Assembly: GCA_004296455.1 (NCBI GenBank)
Contig: AP018280.1
Span: forward strand, 496,001-560,000
Length of the DNA: 64,000 nt
Direction: 5' to 3'
Source of the DNA: Calothrix sp. NIES-4101
GTDB taxonomy: Bacteria > Cyanobacteriota > Cyanobacteriia > Cyanobacteriales > Nostocaceae
Every line of letters begins with the position of its first letter. The stretch's first letter is position 1. The notes below the pieces were generated by a model. The model made no database searches. It was not told the DNA's origin and saw nothing but the letters and a program-made list of their open reading frames with translations. The position numbers were made by a program, and so were the translations under genes. Positions 9,235 to 18,598 of the stretch are shown one piece after another.

Positions 9235-9280
9235 GTGAATTGCTAAGATAAAAATTCTTAGGATTTCACAGCAAAAATTT
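9235..9280 (+). terminator. Imperfect hairpin between convergent genes
   Basis: Arms GTGAA (9235-9239) with CTAAGA (9243-9248) pair with TCTTAG (9256-9261) and TTCAC (9265-9269), followed by an A/T run. It sits between the hydrolase stop (9190) and the convergent HD gene, overlapping the latter's stop codon. It may act in both directions. Confidence 0.45.
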
Positions 9281-9811
9281 TTGATAGACTTCTATTTTGT
9301 GATTTAGGCGTGATGCCAGGAAATTACTTGCACCTTTCAATGTCTCATAAATCAAAATTCCTTCATCACGATATTTGTTAATTTTTTCCTTTGTCCAATA
9401 ATGAGGTGGTGCCTGCAAATTACTAATTCGATCTGCTAATTTGACCATCCATATTTCCTTTGGCTGTTCCTGAATACGTCGCAAAGTATCTTCAATTTGC
9501 AGAGATTTTTCCAGAGAATTATCTTTAGTTAAAGCAAGTACACCTTGAGCAACAACTTCTCCAAACTCATCGCTGATTTGTGCAAAACTTGTATTTGTAT
9601 CTTCAATTGTGTCATGTAAAATAGCTGCTTGAACGGCTAAATCACCATCGCAATTTTGTTCTGTACTTAATGCCGCAATCACTTCCATCGCCACAAAACT
9701 TAAGTGCATAATATAAGGTGTTTCGGAACCTGGTATAGTTTGTCCTTGATGTGCGATCGCAGCAAATTTATATGCTTTTATATATTTCTCTTGTGACCAA
9801 TTTAAATTCAT
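9266..9811 (-). CDS. Small HD-domain alarmone-type hydrolase (SpoT/MESH1-like)
   Basis: A 181-residue stand-alone HD protein. The metal and catalytic residues expected of the (p)ppGpp hydrolase fold are in place: His21 (AIAHQGQ), His36 (YIMHLSFVA), His66-Asp67 with Glu70-Asp71 (ILHDTIEDT), and Asp127 and Asn131 (VKLADRISNL). There is no synthetase, TGS or ACT domain, so it fits the small alarmone hydrolase group. (p)ppGpp hydrolysis is inferred; NADPH or another pyrophosphorylated substrate is also possible for this fold. It starts at ATG 9811. Confidence 0.85.
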   Translation of the reverse strand: MNLNWSQEKYIKAYKFAAIAHQGQTIPGSETPYIMHLSFVAMEVIAALSTEQNCDGDLAVQAAILHDTIEDTNTSFAQISDEFGEVVAQGVLALTKDNSLEKSLQIEDTLRRIQEQPKEIWMVKLADRISNLQAPPHYWTKEKINKYRDEGILIYETLKGASNFLASRLNHKIEVYQKFLL

Positions 9812-10034
9812 TTTTATTTTCCTATAATTATTCTAGTAAAGCAATATAAAATTCAGAATATAAATATAACAAATATTGAAATATATGAATCTTGATAAAT
9901 CCAGATTTTCCTTGTTTCTGCAAAACTATAAATAATTTTTTACTGATTTTGATTATTCAAATATTCTGGAAATTATAATATTTATCGCCACTATGATATT
10001 TGATAAAATAGATTCACATTTATTATTTTTAGCA

Positions 10035-10808
10035 ATGTCTTCTGCCTATCTTTTACTATCTCACGGAAGTCGCGATCCACGTCAAAATATCGCTATGCAA
10101 GAGCTGGCACAAAAATTCTCTGATTCCCTAAATTTTAGCCAGCGATCGCAGTTAGAAAATAGAATAAATAAAAATCAGATTGGTACCGTATATCTAGAAT
10201 TGCAACCGCAACCTTTACACCAGCAAGTTTGTCAATTTACCAAACAAATTATATCATCCCCGCTACAACCCCTACAACTCAAGATTCTCCCCTTGTTTCT
10301 GCTTCCCGGAACCCACGTTATGGAAGATATTCCCACAGAAATTGCATTAGCAAAGCAAGAATTAGCAAAACAAATGCTAGGAAAAAATATCATTATCGAA
10401 TTACTACCTTATTTGGGAAGTCATGTAAATTTAGGTAAATTAATAGCAGCCCAACTCATGACAATGCCCGCAGAAAAATATATCTTAATCGCCCATGGTA
10501 GCCGTCGTCCGGGTTTTCAAGAACCTATAGAAAAACTCATTGCCAATTTACAAGCATTAAACTTAGATGTCACTCCAGCATACTGGGCTGTTTCCCCAAA
10601 TTTAGAATCGCAAGTTAGGGAATTAGTCGTTAATGGAAATCAACGAATTACCATTGCACCATATTTTCTCTTCCCAGGTGGCATTACCGATGCGATCGCA
10701 ACTACTGTAAAAAAGCTACAATTACAATTTCCTGGGGTACGTTTAAATTTGACCGAGCCTTTAGGAATGTCTGCAAAATTTGCTGATTTAATTTGGGAAT
10801 TACTATAA
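10035..10808 (+). CDS. Sirohydrochlorin chelatase, CbiX/SirB type
   Basis: About 257 residues with two CbiX half-domains. The first opens with LLLSHGSRDPRQN and the second with LIAHGSRRPGFQEPI; these supply the His ligands that bind metal in class II chelatases. The enzyme inserts Fe (or Co) into sirohydrochlorin, the last step of siroheme synthesis. cobA follows 23 bp later, which supplies the precursor, so the pair is a siroheme operon that would support nitrite and sulfite reductases. ATG 10035 (MSSAYLLLSHGS) is chosen over the ATG at 9993, because the family normally starts just before this strand. Confidence 0.9.
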   Translation: MSSAYLLLSHGSRDPRQNIAMQELAQKFSDSLNFSQRSQLENRINKNQIGTVYLELQPQPLHQQVCQFTKQIISSPLQPLQLKILPLFLLPGTHVMEDIPTEIALAKQELAKQMLGKNIIIELLPYLGSHVNLGKLIAAQLMTMPAEKYILIAHGSRRPGFQEPIEKLIANLQALNLDVTPAYWAVSPNLESQVRELVVNGNQRITIAPYFLFPGGITDAIATTVKKLQLQFPGVRLNLTEPLGMSAKFADLIWELL

Positions 10809-10831
10809 GTAAGTTGGGAATTAAGACGAAA

Positions 10832-11611
10832 ATGAGCCGCACTGAGGATGAACAGCAACAGTTTATTGGCAAAGTGTATCTTGTTGGTGCGGGACCAGGT
10901 GATCCTGGTTTAATTACAATTAAGGCGAAAGGATTGCTTGAATGTGCAGATGTTGTCATTTACGACGCTTTGGTGAGCGAACCAATCTTGGCAATGATTA
11001 ATCCCCTCGCTGAAAAAATAAATGCCGGGAAACGTAAAGGACAGCATTCTTTATTACAGGAAGAAACTACAGAATTACTGATACAAAAAGCACAAAAACA
11101 TGCTGTGATTGTCAGATTAAAAGGCGGTGACCCCTTTATTTTTGGGCGTGGGGGCGAAGAAATGGAGGAACTTATGCAAGTTGGTGTTGCAGTAGAGGTT
11201 GTACCAGGAATTACATCTGGAATTGCTGCACCTGCCTATGCTGGGATTCCCCTCACCCATCGTTTATATAGCTCCTCCGTAACTTTCGTTACCGGACATG
11301 AAGCCGCAGGCAAATACCGTCCCGCAGTCAATTGGCAAGCAGTTGCTCAAGGTTCAGAAACAATTGTGATTTACATGGGAATTCACAATTTGGCTTATAT
11401 AGTCGATGAATTAACCCAGGCAGGCTTGAGTCCAGAAACTCCCATAGCCCTGGTAAGATGGGGTACAAGACCCGAACAAGAAGAATTGATTGGAGAATTG
11501 GCGACAATAGTCGAAAAAGTGGAAGCAGTCGGATTTCGTGCCCCTGCGATCGTTATTATTGGGTCAGTAGTGAAAATGCATGGAATTTTATCGGGATTAC
11601 AATGTCATTAA
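10832..11611 (+). CDS. cobA: Uroporphyrinogen-III C-methyltransferase
   Basis: A 259-residue SUMT with the standard motifs: VYLVGAGPGDPGLITIKA near the N-terminus, VVIYDALVS, VRLKGGDPFIFGRGGEE, and VPGITSGIAAPAYAGIPLTHR. It transfers two methyl groups from SAM to C2 and C7 of uroporphyrinogen III, giving precorrin-2 for siroheme and cobalamin. It is the single-domain form, not fused to CysG dehydrogenase or HemD. It starts at ATG 10832; an in-frame TTG at 10793 overlaps the chelatase gene and is unlikely. Confidence 0.95.
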   Translation: MSRTEDEQQQFIGKVYLVGAGPGDPGLITIKAKGLLECADVVIYDALVSEPILAMINPLAEKINAGKRKGQHSLLQEETTELLIQKAQKHAVIVRLKGGDPFIFGRGGEEMEELMQVGVAVEVVPGITSGIAAPAYAGIPLTHRLYSSSVTFVTGHEAAGKYRPAVNWQAVAQGSETIVIYMGIHNLAYIVDELTQAGLSPETPIALVRWGTRPEQEELIGELATIVEKVEAVGFRAPAIVIIGSVVKMHGILSGLQCH

Positions 11612-11750
11612 CAAATGTTGATTAGTTGATTTACATTGTAGAGTTATCGCTAAAGGGGAGCCATTAATAATTTTCAGGCGCTCCAAAATGATTTAGCTGG
11701 TGTCCCGATTCCTCTTTAAATTTAGACTCAGGTGTTTAACTAGTACGTGA

Positions 11751-11781
11751 AGGCAGAAGGCAGAAGGCAGAAGGCAGAAGG
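11751..11781. repeat. Heptamer tandem repeat (AGGCAGA)n
   Basis: Four exact copies of AGGCAGA plus a partial fifth lie between cobA and the M50 protease gene (convergent ends). This is the short tandemly repeated repetitive (STRR) type known from Nostocales genomes; it is non-coding. Confidence 0.9.
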
Positions 11782-11869
11782 AATAAAGCTTATTTTACAA
11801 GCTTTTGTCATTTTAGAATGGTTGGTTCATTTCCGCCGTACTTTACTAGCCATAATTACTTAGCCATAT

Positions 11870-13360
11870 TTACATTCCTAAGAACCTGGCAAAAACATTT
11901 GGTAATGGCAACACAATTAAAACCAATACAGCCATTGTCACAATACCCAAAATATCGCGTTTATTATCAAGTTCTGTAATGTCATTTAATGCAGGTTCAT
12001 TCACTAAGGGAATAAACAACAAAATTATTGCCCACAAGAAAAAACCAGGTTGTACTAAGCAGAGTAATAACAATAATAAACGTGCTATTTGACCAATAAC
12101 AATTGCATTCCTCTGACCAAACATTGCATGAATAATTCGACCACCATCTAGTTGTCCCACAGGCATCAAATTTAATGCCGTTACCACCAATCCTAGTAAG
12201 CCAGCAAAAGCAACAGGATGTAAATCGATCGCAGATTTTATAGTTAACTGACTACCCAAAACTAGCTTTGCTATTAAGGCGAGTAAAATCGAATATTTGG
12301 GATTGAGAACTGTAATTGACTGGGAATTTAATAATCCGGATTGTTCAGGCAGAGGAACTACTGTTGATTGCGTCAGTCCCCAAAATAGTAAAGGTAAAGT
12401 CGCAACAAATCCGGCAATAGGCCCGGCAATACTAATATCGAATAATGCTTTACGATTGGGCAAGGGACTTCGCATTTGAATAAAAGCACCAAACGTTCCC
12501 AGAAAGAAAGGCATAGGAATAAAATACGGTAGCGTCACGCGAATTTTATTGCGTTTGGCTGTGAAATAATGACCAAGTTCATGCAATCCCAAAATAGTCA
12601 TAAATGCCAATGCATAGGGCAATCCTTGCCAGAAAAGCGCTGGTTTTGCTTGTAATTGCTCTGGTTGAATACCTGCAACTTCTAAAGCCCCGATGAGAGT
12701 TGTTGTCAGTAGTGTTGCCAATAGTAGCAAGAGCGCTAATCCTGGTCTTGTTAATTTTTCAGAATTGCGATACTGATATTTAGCCAGTTCTGTATTGGGA
12801 ACCAGAACAAAGAAAGGTTTGCCATTCAAGCCTTCTTGGAACATAACCAAAAAGCGATCGCCAAATTGCGTCTCTACATTCTCTTTGATTGTTTCGTAAG
12901 CTGCGCTTGCCTCAGCACGTAACTGTCCCCGGCAAATAATAGCTTGTGGTCGATAGTCAATATTTTGCAGGTAGTATACTGACCAAGGGAAACAGTTCCG
13001 TAGTTGAGTTTCTTCCGATGCTTCAATCGGACGTACTGGCACTGGTTCCGCGACTGGATGAGTAACTGATGGGGATTCTGGTGTCGTTAGTTCAGCCTGC
13101 TTTCCAGTTAACTCTGGTCTTCGCCCCTTCTGAAATAATATCCAGTATAAAATTGGACAAATAATCAAGGGGCCAATCATCAAAGCCTGTGGGGGGCGTA
13201 CATTTTGACCATTGATAGCTGTCCATGCTGTCCACAACAAGGCTGGAGTCATCAACACAAGCCACAATAACCAAACTGGGGTTTTCGTGATTTGAGCGAC
13301 ACTGCGCTGCACCATCAAGTAAGTAATAATTCCTAGTAACAGGAGAAACCAAACTTCCAT
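11870..13360 (-). CDS. Site-2-type intramembrane metalloprotease (M50, EGY-like)
   Basis: A 496-residue multi-pass membrane protein. Two N-terminal helices (1-20, 28-77) precede a soluble insert (80-200) and then a run of helices. Zinc ligands are His260 and His264 with Glu261 (LGLHELGHYF), and the third ligand is Asp405 in NLMPVGQLDGGRI. The size, insert and lack of a PDZ domain resemble the EGY/SREBP site-2 proteases of cyanobacteria and chloroplasts. Members cut transmembrane anchors, such as anti-sigma factors, or support chloroplast development. It starts at ATG 13360. The substrate is unknown. Confidence 0.9.
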   Translation of the reverse strand: MEVWFLLLLGIITYLMVQRSVAQITKTPVWLLWLVLMTPALLWTAWTAINGQNVRPPQALMIGPLIICPILYWILFQKGRRPELTGKQAELTTPESPSVTHPVAEPVPVRPIEASEETQLRNCFPWSVYYLQNIDYRPQAIICRGQLRAEASAAYETIKENVETQFGDRFLVMFQEGLNGKPFFVLVPNTELAKYQYRNSEKLTRPGLALLLLLATLLTTTLIGALEVAGIQPEQLQAKPALFWQGLPYALAFMTILGLHELGHYFTAKRNKIRVTLPYFIPMPFFLGTFGAFIQMRSPLPNRKALFDISIAGPIAGFVATLPLLFWGLTQSTVVPLPEQSGLLNSQSITVLNPKYSILLALIAKLVLGSQLTIKSAIDLHPVAFAGLLGLVVTALNLMPVGQLDGGRIIHAMFGQRNAIVIGQIARLLLLLLCLVQPGFFLWAIILLFIPLVNEPALNDITELDNKRDILGIVTMAVLVLIVLPLPNVFARFLGM

Positions 13361-13847
13361 GTTATCTGCGTGTATTTTGAAACAAACGTTTTATCTGATC
13401 GCGGATTTTAGATTTTAGATGGCAAAATGCTTAAGTAAAATTAAGTTTTTGCGGAAATCAATTGATGACTACTAAGGCTCTGATTTGACAAAATTGTTAT
13501 GATACCTAAATTTTGGATAGTGGATATAAACTTTGAGGTCTACTCAGGCTTATTTTTCCCTTTTTCCTGCCAAAATTGGCTATGTATTAAATTCTCAAGT
13601 TTAAATTTTAAGCTTAAATTTTAAGCTTTGTTCTCAGGTTTTAATACTTGATTTTTAAAACTTAAGATATTTACCATGCCAATATTGGACTATTGTACAG
13701 AAGCAAGTAAAGTGAAGCAAAAAAGGAAAAAATTTAGTCTGTAAATTTCTATTTTTACGCCTTTTTCCTCTTCTCTTTCACTAAAAATTAAGTTATTTCT
13801 CCCCTTCTTTCTTGCTAATTCACAACTCCTCAATATCTATTTTTCCC
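13361..13847. other. AT-rich divergent intergenic region with a 13-bp tandem repeat
   Basis: No gene was seen between the divergent M50 protease and the metallo-hydrolase-fold gene. It contains an exact 13-bp tandem repeat, TTAAATTTTAAGC twice (13601-13626). It should hold promoters for both genes, but no element is clear enough to call. Confidence 0.5.
13601..13626. repeat. Exact 13-bp tandem repeat
   Basis: The unit TTAAATTTTAAGC occurs at 13601-13613 and again at 13614-13626. It lies within a very AT-rich spacer and creates overlapping AAGCTT-centred dyads. Function is unknown; replication slippage is the simplest origin. Confidence 0.85.
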
Positions 13848-14516
13848 ATGTGCCCTCTAAATCAACCGCCAAATCCTACAAATAAGCAGCCACGGATTGT
13901 ACTCGATTGCATTTTTGCCTTTCCACCAAATCGGGACACATTGGGAGGAACTGCTTATTTCATTGTCGGGAATGAAGGCAATATCCTGATCGATTGTCCA
14001 GCTTGGGACAATATAAACCAGGATTTTATCAGATTGCACGGCGGTGTTCGTTGGTTATTTATCACCCATCGTGGTGCTATTGGCAAAACCCCAGAACTTC
14101 AACAAGCTTTCAATTGTGAAGTTGTCATTCAGGAACAGGAAGCTTATTTATTACCTGGACTAACTGTAACTACTTTTAGTCACGAATTAAAATTAAATGC
14201 GATCGCCCAGCTGATCTGGACACCAGGGCATTCTCCTGGCTCTTCTTGCCTCTACTATAACGATTTTGGCGGCGTATTGTTCACCGGAAGACATATACTC
14301 CCCAATCTCCAAGGTGAAGCTATGCCCATTAGAACTGCCAAAACCTTTCATTGGCTTCGTCAACTCAAAAGCCTAAATTTAATCCTCGAAAAATTTTCAC
14401 CCACAACACTTTCATACATCTGTCCTGGAGCCAATACAGGTTTTCTCCGAGGACAGCGCTTGATTGAAAGTGCTTATTTTCATCTAAAGAATTTCAGTAC
14501 TGAGTGGGAAGGATGA
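13848..14516 (+). CDS. Metallo-beta-lactamase-fold protein with a degenerate metal site
   Basis: A 222-residue protein from ATG 13848 (MCPLNQPPN). The fold is recognisable: GGTAYFIVGNEGNILIDCP, then a helix, FITHRGAIG, TPGHSPGS and GVLFTGRHIL. The usual HxHxDH zinc motif is replaced by THRGAIG, which keeps only the first His (His74), and the Asp of FTGD is an Arg. The GHSPG histidine is kept. It therefore probably does not bind two metals and may be inactive, or may have changed chemistry. An in-frame TTG at 13812 is less likely as the start. Confidence 0.8.
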   Translation: MCPLNQPPNPTNKQPRIVLDCIFAFPPNRDTLGGTAYFIVGNEGNILIDCPAWDNINQDFIRLHGGVRWLFITHRGAIGKTPELQQAFNCEVVIQEQEAYLLPGLTVTTFSHELKLNAIAQLIWTPGHSPGSSCLYYNDFGGVLFTGRHILPNLQGEAMPIRTAKTFHWLRQLKSLNLILEKFSPTTLSYICPGANTGFLRGQRLIESAYFHLKNFSTEWEG

Positions 14517-14561
14517 AGTTATCAAAAGTTATCAATTAGTGATTGGGATTTTTCAGTTGCT

Positions 14562-15800
14562 TCAGACACTACCAACAACAACAGCTTGTTTCTCTAACAA
14601 GTCGAGTGCTGCTTGATACTGGACATCTGCTTCTGTCGCAACTTGGTCACGAGTGATTTGTTTAGATGGTATTGTTCGATCTGGCTTAATACCAAGCTTA
14701 TTGATATCACGGTGATGTGGTGTTTCATATTTAGCTATAGTTACAGCCAAGCCGGAACCGTCTGAAAGTTCAAAGAGTGACTGAATTAAGCCTTTTCCAA
14801 ATGTTGTCTCACCAACTAAATTCGCCCGACCATTGTCTTGTAAAGCACCTGCGAGGATTTCGCTGGCACTAGCTGTACCCTTATTAACCAAAATTACTAA
14901 TGGGTCGTTGGTAAGAGCGGAACCAAGAGCTTCAAAACTACCTTGGATGCCTTGACGATTAACAGTATAAACAATAGTACCAGAATCAAGCCAGAGACGG
15001 GCGATTTCAATACCCGCTTGCAATAAACCACCGGGATTATTCCGCAAATCCAAAATGTAGGCATTTGCACCTTTTTTTTCGAGGCTAGCGATCGCTCGTG
15101 CCAGTTCCATAGGCGCATTAGCGTTAAATTGAGTCAGACGCAAATAACCAATCGATTTTCCTTGAGTAGAAGGACGCAGTTCGGCGATAACAGGATTAAG
15201 TTCGATGCGATCGCGTTTCAACTGCACTTGTAGAGGAGTTGTTTCCCCATCCCGTTCAACTACAAGTGTGACAATACTACCAATCGGGCCACGCATTTTC
15301 GCTGCGGCTTCATCCAGAGTCAATTTCTCAGTTAATGTACCCTCAATTTGCAGAATGCGATCACGTGGCTGGATTCCAGCCTTATCTGCCGGAGAACCCG
15401 CGATGGGAGCAACAACTTCTAATTTCCCATTTTCCCCATTCAAGGCAATTTGCAAGCCAACTCCTGTTAATTCCCCAGAAGTATTCACCTGGAGACTACG
15501 GTACTGTTCTGGGTCTAAAAAACGAGTAAAAGGGTCATCCAAGGTTTTGAGCATGTTTTGAATTGCTGTATATGCTGCTTGCTGGTCACTAATCGGTTTT
15601 TGTAAAATCTGTTGTCGCACAGTCGCCCAGTTCTGATGATTAAATGTTTCATCCAGATAGGCACGATTGACAATTCGCCAAACTTCTGAAACTAATTTTT
15701 GCTCATCTGTCAACGCGATCGCACTTTGGCAAAAACCAGCAAACCCGACCCAAAAAGCCAATATCAGTGCTAATACAACCGGAAAAAATTTTTTCTGCAT
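14562..15800 (-). CDS. ctpA: Carboxyl-terminal processing protease CtpA (S41)
   Basis: A 412-residue exported serine protease. Residues 1-29 form a signal peptide ending near SAIA. A PDZ domain spans about 100-195 and the S41 core about 215-385. The Ser/Lys dyad is Ser311 (KGTASASEI) and Lys336 (TFGKGLIQ), 25 residues apart as in the family. CtpA trims the C-terminal extension of the photosystem II D1 precursor in the lumen, which is needed for manganese cluster assembly. Paralogues CtpB and CtpC exist in cyanobacteria; the divergent position next to petB supports CtpA but does not prove it. Confidence 0.88.
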   Translation of the reverse strand: MQKKFFPVVLALILAFWVGFAGFCQSAIALTDEQKLVSEVWRIVNRAYLDETFNHQNWATVRQQILQKPISDQQAAYTAIQNMLKTLDDPFTRFLDPEQYRSLQVNTSGELTGVGLQIALNGENGKLEVVAPIAGSPADKAGIQPRDRILQIEGTLTEKLTLDEAAAKMRGPIGSIVTLVVERDGETTPLQVQLKRDRIELNPVIAELRPSTQGKSIGYLRLTQFNANAPMELARAIASLEKKGANAYILDLRNNPGGLLQAGIEIARLWLDSGTIVYTVNRQGIQGSFEALGSALTNDPLVILVNKGTASASEILAGALQDNGRANLVGETTFGKGLIQSLFELSDGSGLAVTIAKYETPHHRDINKLGIKPDRTIPSKQITRDQVATEADVQYQAALDLLEKQAVVVGSV

Positions 15801-16195
15801 GCAGCTTTGAACCCAATTTCACTTTCAACCCAAATTCACAAGTGACAACGCAGTTAACCTGCTGTTGAATGAAATCTATCTCTTGATTATGTTACTTTTT
15901 TTATAGAAGTGATGCATTTTCTCATCTTACGGGCAACCAACGGATACTTTGTACATCCCTTCTCATAAACGCTAGAATCTACTTTGTGTCTATCATCCCT
16001 CAAGATTGGGTGCAAAGAAAACGCAATACATACCATTTTTGCAGAGTGTTAAGATTCTTAAAAACTCTTAGCATTAATACTGCTTCATCGCTAACAAGCG
16101 AACCTCTATAAGTTAAAATCCCAAAATCAAGCCCGAAATAGCGGTCATTGGGATATCTATCAACCGCAATCGATTTTTAGGAAAAGCGACATTGT
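15801..16195. other. Divergent promoter region between ctpA and petB
   Basis: A 395-bp spacer with no gene. It must carry the ctpA and petB promoters. A possible ribosome-binding stretch AGGAAAAG lies shortly before the petB ATG. No riboswitch or clear operator was seen. Confidence 0.5.
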
Positions 16196-16843
16196 ATGGC
16201 TAACGTTTACGACTGGTTCGAGGAGCGCTTGGAGATTCAAGCTCTGGCTGATGATGTCACCAGCAAATATGTACCTCCTCACGTCAACATTTTTTATTGT
16301 CTGGGTGGAATTACTCTGACATGCTTCCTCATTCAGTTTGCAACTGGATTTGCGATGACCTTCTACTACAAGCCAACTGTTACAGAAGCTTATTCTTCTG
16401 TGCAATACATTATGAACGAAGTTAACTTCGGTTGGCTAATTCGTTCTATCCACCGTTGGTCTGCCAGCATGATGGTGTTGATGATGATTTTGCACGTTTT
16501 CCGCGTGTACCTCACTGGTGGTTTCAAAAAGCCTCGCGAATTAACTTGGGTTAGTGGCGTTGTTCTCGCTGTAATCACTGTGTCTTTTGGTGTAACTGGC
16601 TACTCCCTACCTTGGGACCAAGTTGGCTACTGGGCTGTGAAAATCGTAAGTGGTGTACCTGAAGCTATTCCTGTAGTCGGTGTCTTAATGGCTGACCTAC
16701 TCCGTGGTGGTTCCAGTGTTGGACAAGCAACTCTCACCCGTTACTATAGTGCCCACACATTTGTACTACCTTGGTTAATTGCGGTATTCATGCTGCTCCA
16801 CTTCTTGATGATTCGCAAGCAAGGTATTTCGGGTCCGTTGTAA
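16196..16843 (+). CDS. petB: Cytochrome b6
   Basis: A 215-residue protein of the exact family length, starting [15 protein letters not shown]. Cys35 (NIFYCLGG) is the covalent attachment site for haem c-n. The four haem-ligating histidines lie in the second and fourth helices ([17 protein letters not shown] and [18 protein letters not shown]). It is the quinol-oxidising core of the cytochrome b6f complex that links the two photosystems. petD follows after 275 bp, and the two are probably one transcript ending at the strong hairpin after petD. Confidence 0.99.
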   Translation: MANVYDWFEERLEIQALADDVTSKYVPPHVNIFYCLGGITLTCFLIQFATGFAMTFYYKPTVTEAYSSVQYIMNEVNFGWLIRSIHRWSASMMVLMMILHVFRVYLTGGFKKPRELTWVSGVVLAVITVSFGVTGYSLPWDQVGYWAVKIVSGVPEAIPVVGVLMADLLRGGSSVGQATLTRYYSAHTFVLPWLIAVFMLLHFLMIRKQGISGPL

Positions 16844-17118
16844 TGTTTTTGTTTTCGCTGAAATTATGGCGAAATTCCCACAAAGCTGACAAATATTTCA
16901 GTTACAAGAGAATTAGTTTGCTTTAAACTTAAATAACATGTCCCTTGATTATCCTCGTGAAGATTAAGTGGCAGGTCATAAAAAAGCAAATTAATACTTG
17001 TAATTTCAGCTACAATCTGTACAAATTGCAGCTTTTCATAGAGTAATAGTAGCCATCGGCAAAATGGCTCTAACAACAAATGCTTTAACTTCACCTCAGT
17101 CGGAGAGCATATTTAAAA

Positions 17119-17601
17119 ATGGGAACACAAAAGAAACCCGATCTAACCGATCCTAGTTTAAGAGAGAAGCTAGCCAAAGGCATGGGTCACAACTACTATG
17201 GTGAACCAGCGTGGCCTAATGACCTACTCTATATTTTCCCAGTGGTAATTATGGGTTCCTTTGCTTGTATTGTCGCCCTGGCTGTATTAGACCCCGCTAT
17301 GAATGGCGAACCTGCAAATCCTTTTGCAACACCACTGGAAATTTTACCTGAGTGGTATTTATACCCCGTATTCCAAATTTTGCGGACAGTCCCTAACAAG
17401 TTGTTGGGTGTATTTTTGATGGCTTCGGTTCCCCTGGGACTCATCCTGGTTCCTTTCATCGAAAACGTCAATAAGTTCCAAAACCCCTTCCGTCGTCCAG
17501 TCGCAACCGCAGTATTTATGTTTGGGACTTTGGTGACATTATGGTTGGGTATTGGTGCTACTTTCCCAATCGATAAATCTTTGACCTTGGGACTTTTCTA
17601 A
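17119..17601 (+). CDS. petD: Cytochrome b6f complex subunit IV
   Basis: A 160-residue protein starting [18 protein letters not shown], with three membrane helices. The quinol-site motif [13 protein letters not shown] and the following NKLLGV match the family. It completes the split cytochrome b with petB. The 275-bp petB-petD spacer is longer than in compact genomes but contains no gene. A stable terminator follows the stop. Confidence 0.99.
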   Translation: MGTQKKPDLTDPSLREKLAKGMGHNYYGEPAWPNDLLYIFPVVIMGSFACIVALAVLDPAMNGEPANPFATPLEILPEWYLYPVFQILRTVPNKLLGVFLMASVPLGLILVPFIENVNKFQNPFRRPVATAVFMFGTLVTLWLGIGATFPIDKSLTLGLF

Positions 17602-17636
17602 TCGGACTGTTTTTATTAAAGTCTCCATAGATTGAT

Positions 17637-17717
17637 TTGATGCCTGTGAGTTTCAAGAGTCAGTGCTATTTTGTATTGTTCTTGAACATTCAACAGGCAT
17701 CAATTTTAATTTTTTCG
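17637..17717 (+). terminator. Strong bipartite intrinsic terminator after petD
   Basis: Outer arms TTGATGCCTGT (17637-17647) and ACAGGCATCAA (17693-17703) pair over 11 bp. Inner arms TTCAAGA (17652-17658) and TCTTGAA (17680-17686) pair over 7 bp. A T-rich tail follows at 17704-17717. It starts 36 bp after the petD stop and should end the petBD transcript. Confidence 0.8.
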
Positions 17718-17929
17718 GTCTGTAGATTTTAAATTTTGGGGTTAAAATTCATTATTAAGTGCTTTTTCGGTAGCGTTAAATGAAAATACATGTGGTAACT
17801 TGGTTTAAAATCCAACTGCATCAGACTTGCTAAAAAGTTATAAAAATATATTTTCTCCTGCTGATTCATTCAGTCTACTCGCACCTGTGATTGCTTCACT
17901 TCTCCCTATTATTTTTAAGTTCCAGGTCA

Positions 17930-18370
17930 ATGCTTAGCATAATGCAGCAAGACCATCTAACGGTTAAGAGCGAGCTAACGCTTTTAAACCAAGTGCAACA
18001 ATGGTTTGAGCAATTTTGTCTAAAATACTTGTCGCAATTAGGCTGGTCAGAGAGCCAACTTTATCAGCTCAACTTAGCGTTGGCAGAAGGTTTTACCAAC
18101 GCAGTTCGTCATGCTCATCACGCCTTACCACCAGAAACAACTATTGATATTGACTTATTATTGTGGAACGATCGCCTCGAAATCAGAATTTGGGATCGTG
18201 GTAAACCATTTAATCCAGATGCGATCGCTGAACCAGAACCTGGTACTCTTCAAGTCGGGGGATATGGTTGGTTTTTGTTACGTCGTTTAGCTGACCGTGT
18301 GGTTTACGAGCGCTCTATTGATGGCAGAAATTGTCTGTTGATTGTGAAGTATGGTTTACAAGGTCATTAA
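17930..18370 (+). CDS. Anti-sigma regulatory kinase, RsbW-like (HATPase_c_2)
   Basis: About 146 residues of GHKL ATPase fold. The N-box reads LALAEGFTNAVRHAHH, and the G boxes are WDRGKPF and QVGGYGWFLLRRLAD. There is no dimerisation His domain, so it is a stand-alone serine kinase of the RsbW/SpoIIAB class. These phosphorylate a STAS antagonist and sequester a partner such as a sigma factor. A STAS protein (45518) and a SpoIIE-type phosphatase (46995) are 28 kb away in the window. ATG 17930 is chosen; ATG 17942 is an alternative, and the TTG at 17891 is unlikely. Confidence 0.88.
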   Translation: MLSIMQQDHLTVKSELTLLNQVQQWFEQFCLKYLSQLGWSESQLYQLNLALAEGFTNAVRHAHHALPPETTIDIDLLLWNDRLEIRIWDRGKPFNPDAIAEPEPGTLQVGGYGWFLLRRLADRVVYERSIDGRNCLLIVKYGLQGH

Positions 18371-18598
18371 ATCTTATTTTTCTTCCCCACCAGCCTAATT
18401 TCTGATTGACTTTGTATAAAATATTTCCTCTTTTAAGTAATAATCGCATTCCCGCTACCATTTTTTTTTGCTAATGTGTAAGTATATTAAGTATTAATTT
18501 TGTAGCATAAGTTATTAGTAATTATAGTTTTGTTAATCATAAACAAGCTTGCATTTGGTCGTGTTTATCCGCTTGATGGACGGTAATGTAGAAAGAAT

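Noticed and set aside
10793-10831. Upstream TTG start for cobA overlapping the chelatase gene
   Set aside because: The family starts near ATG 10832, and the upstream part is encoded within the preceding gene's end.
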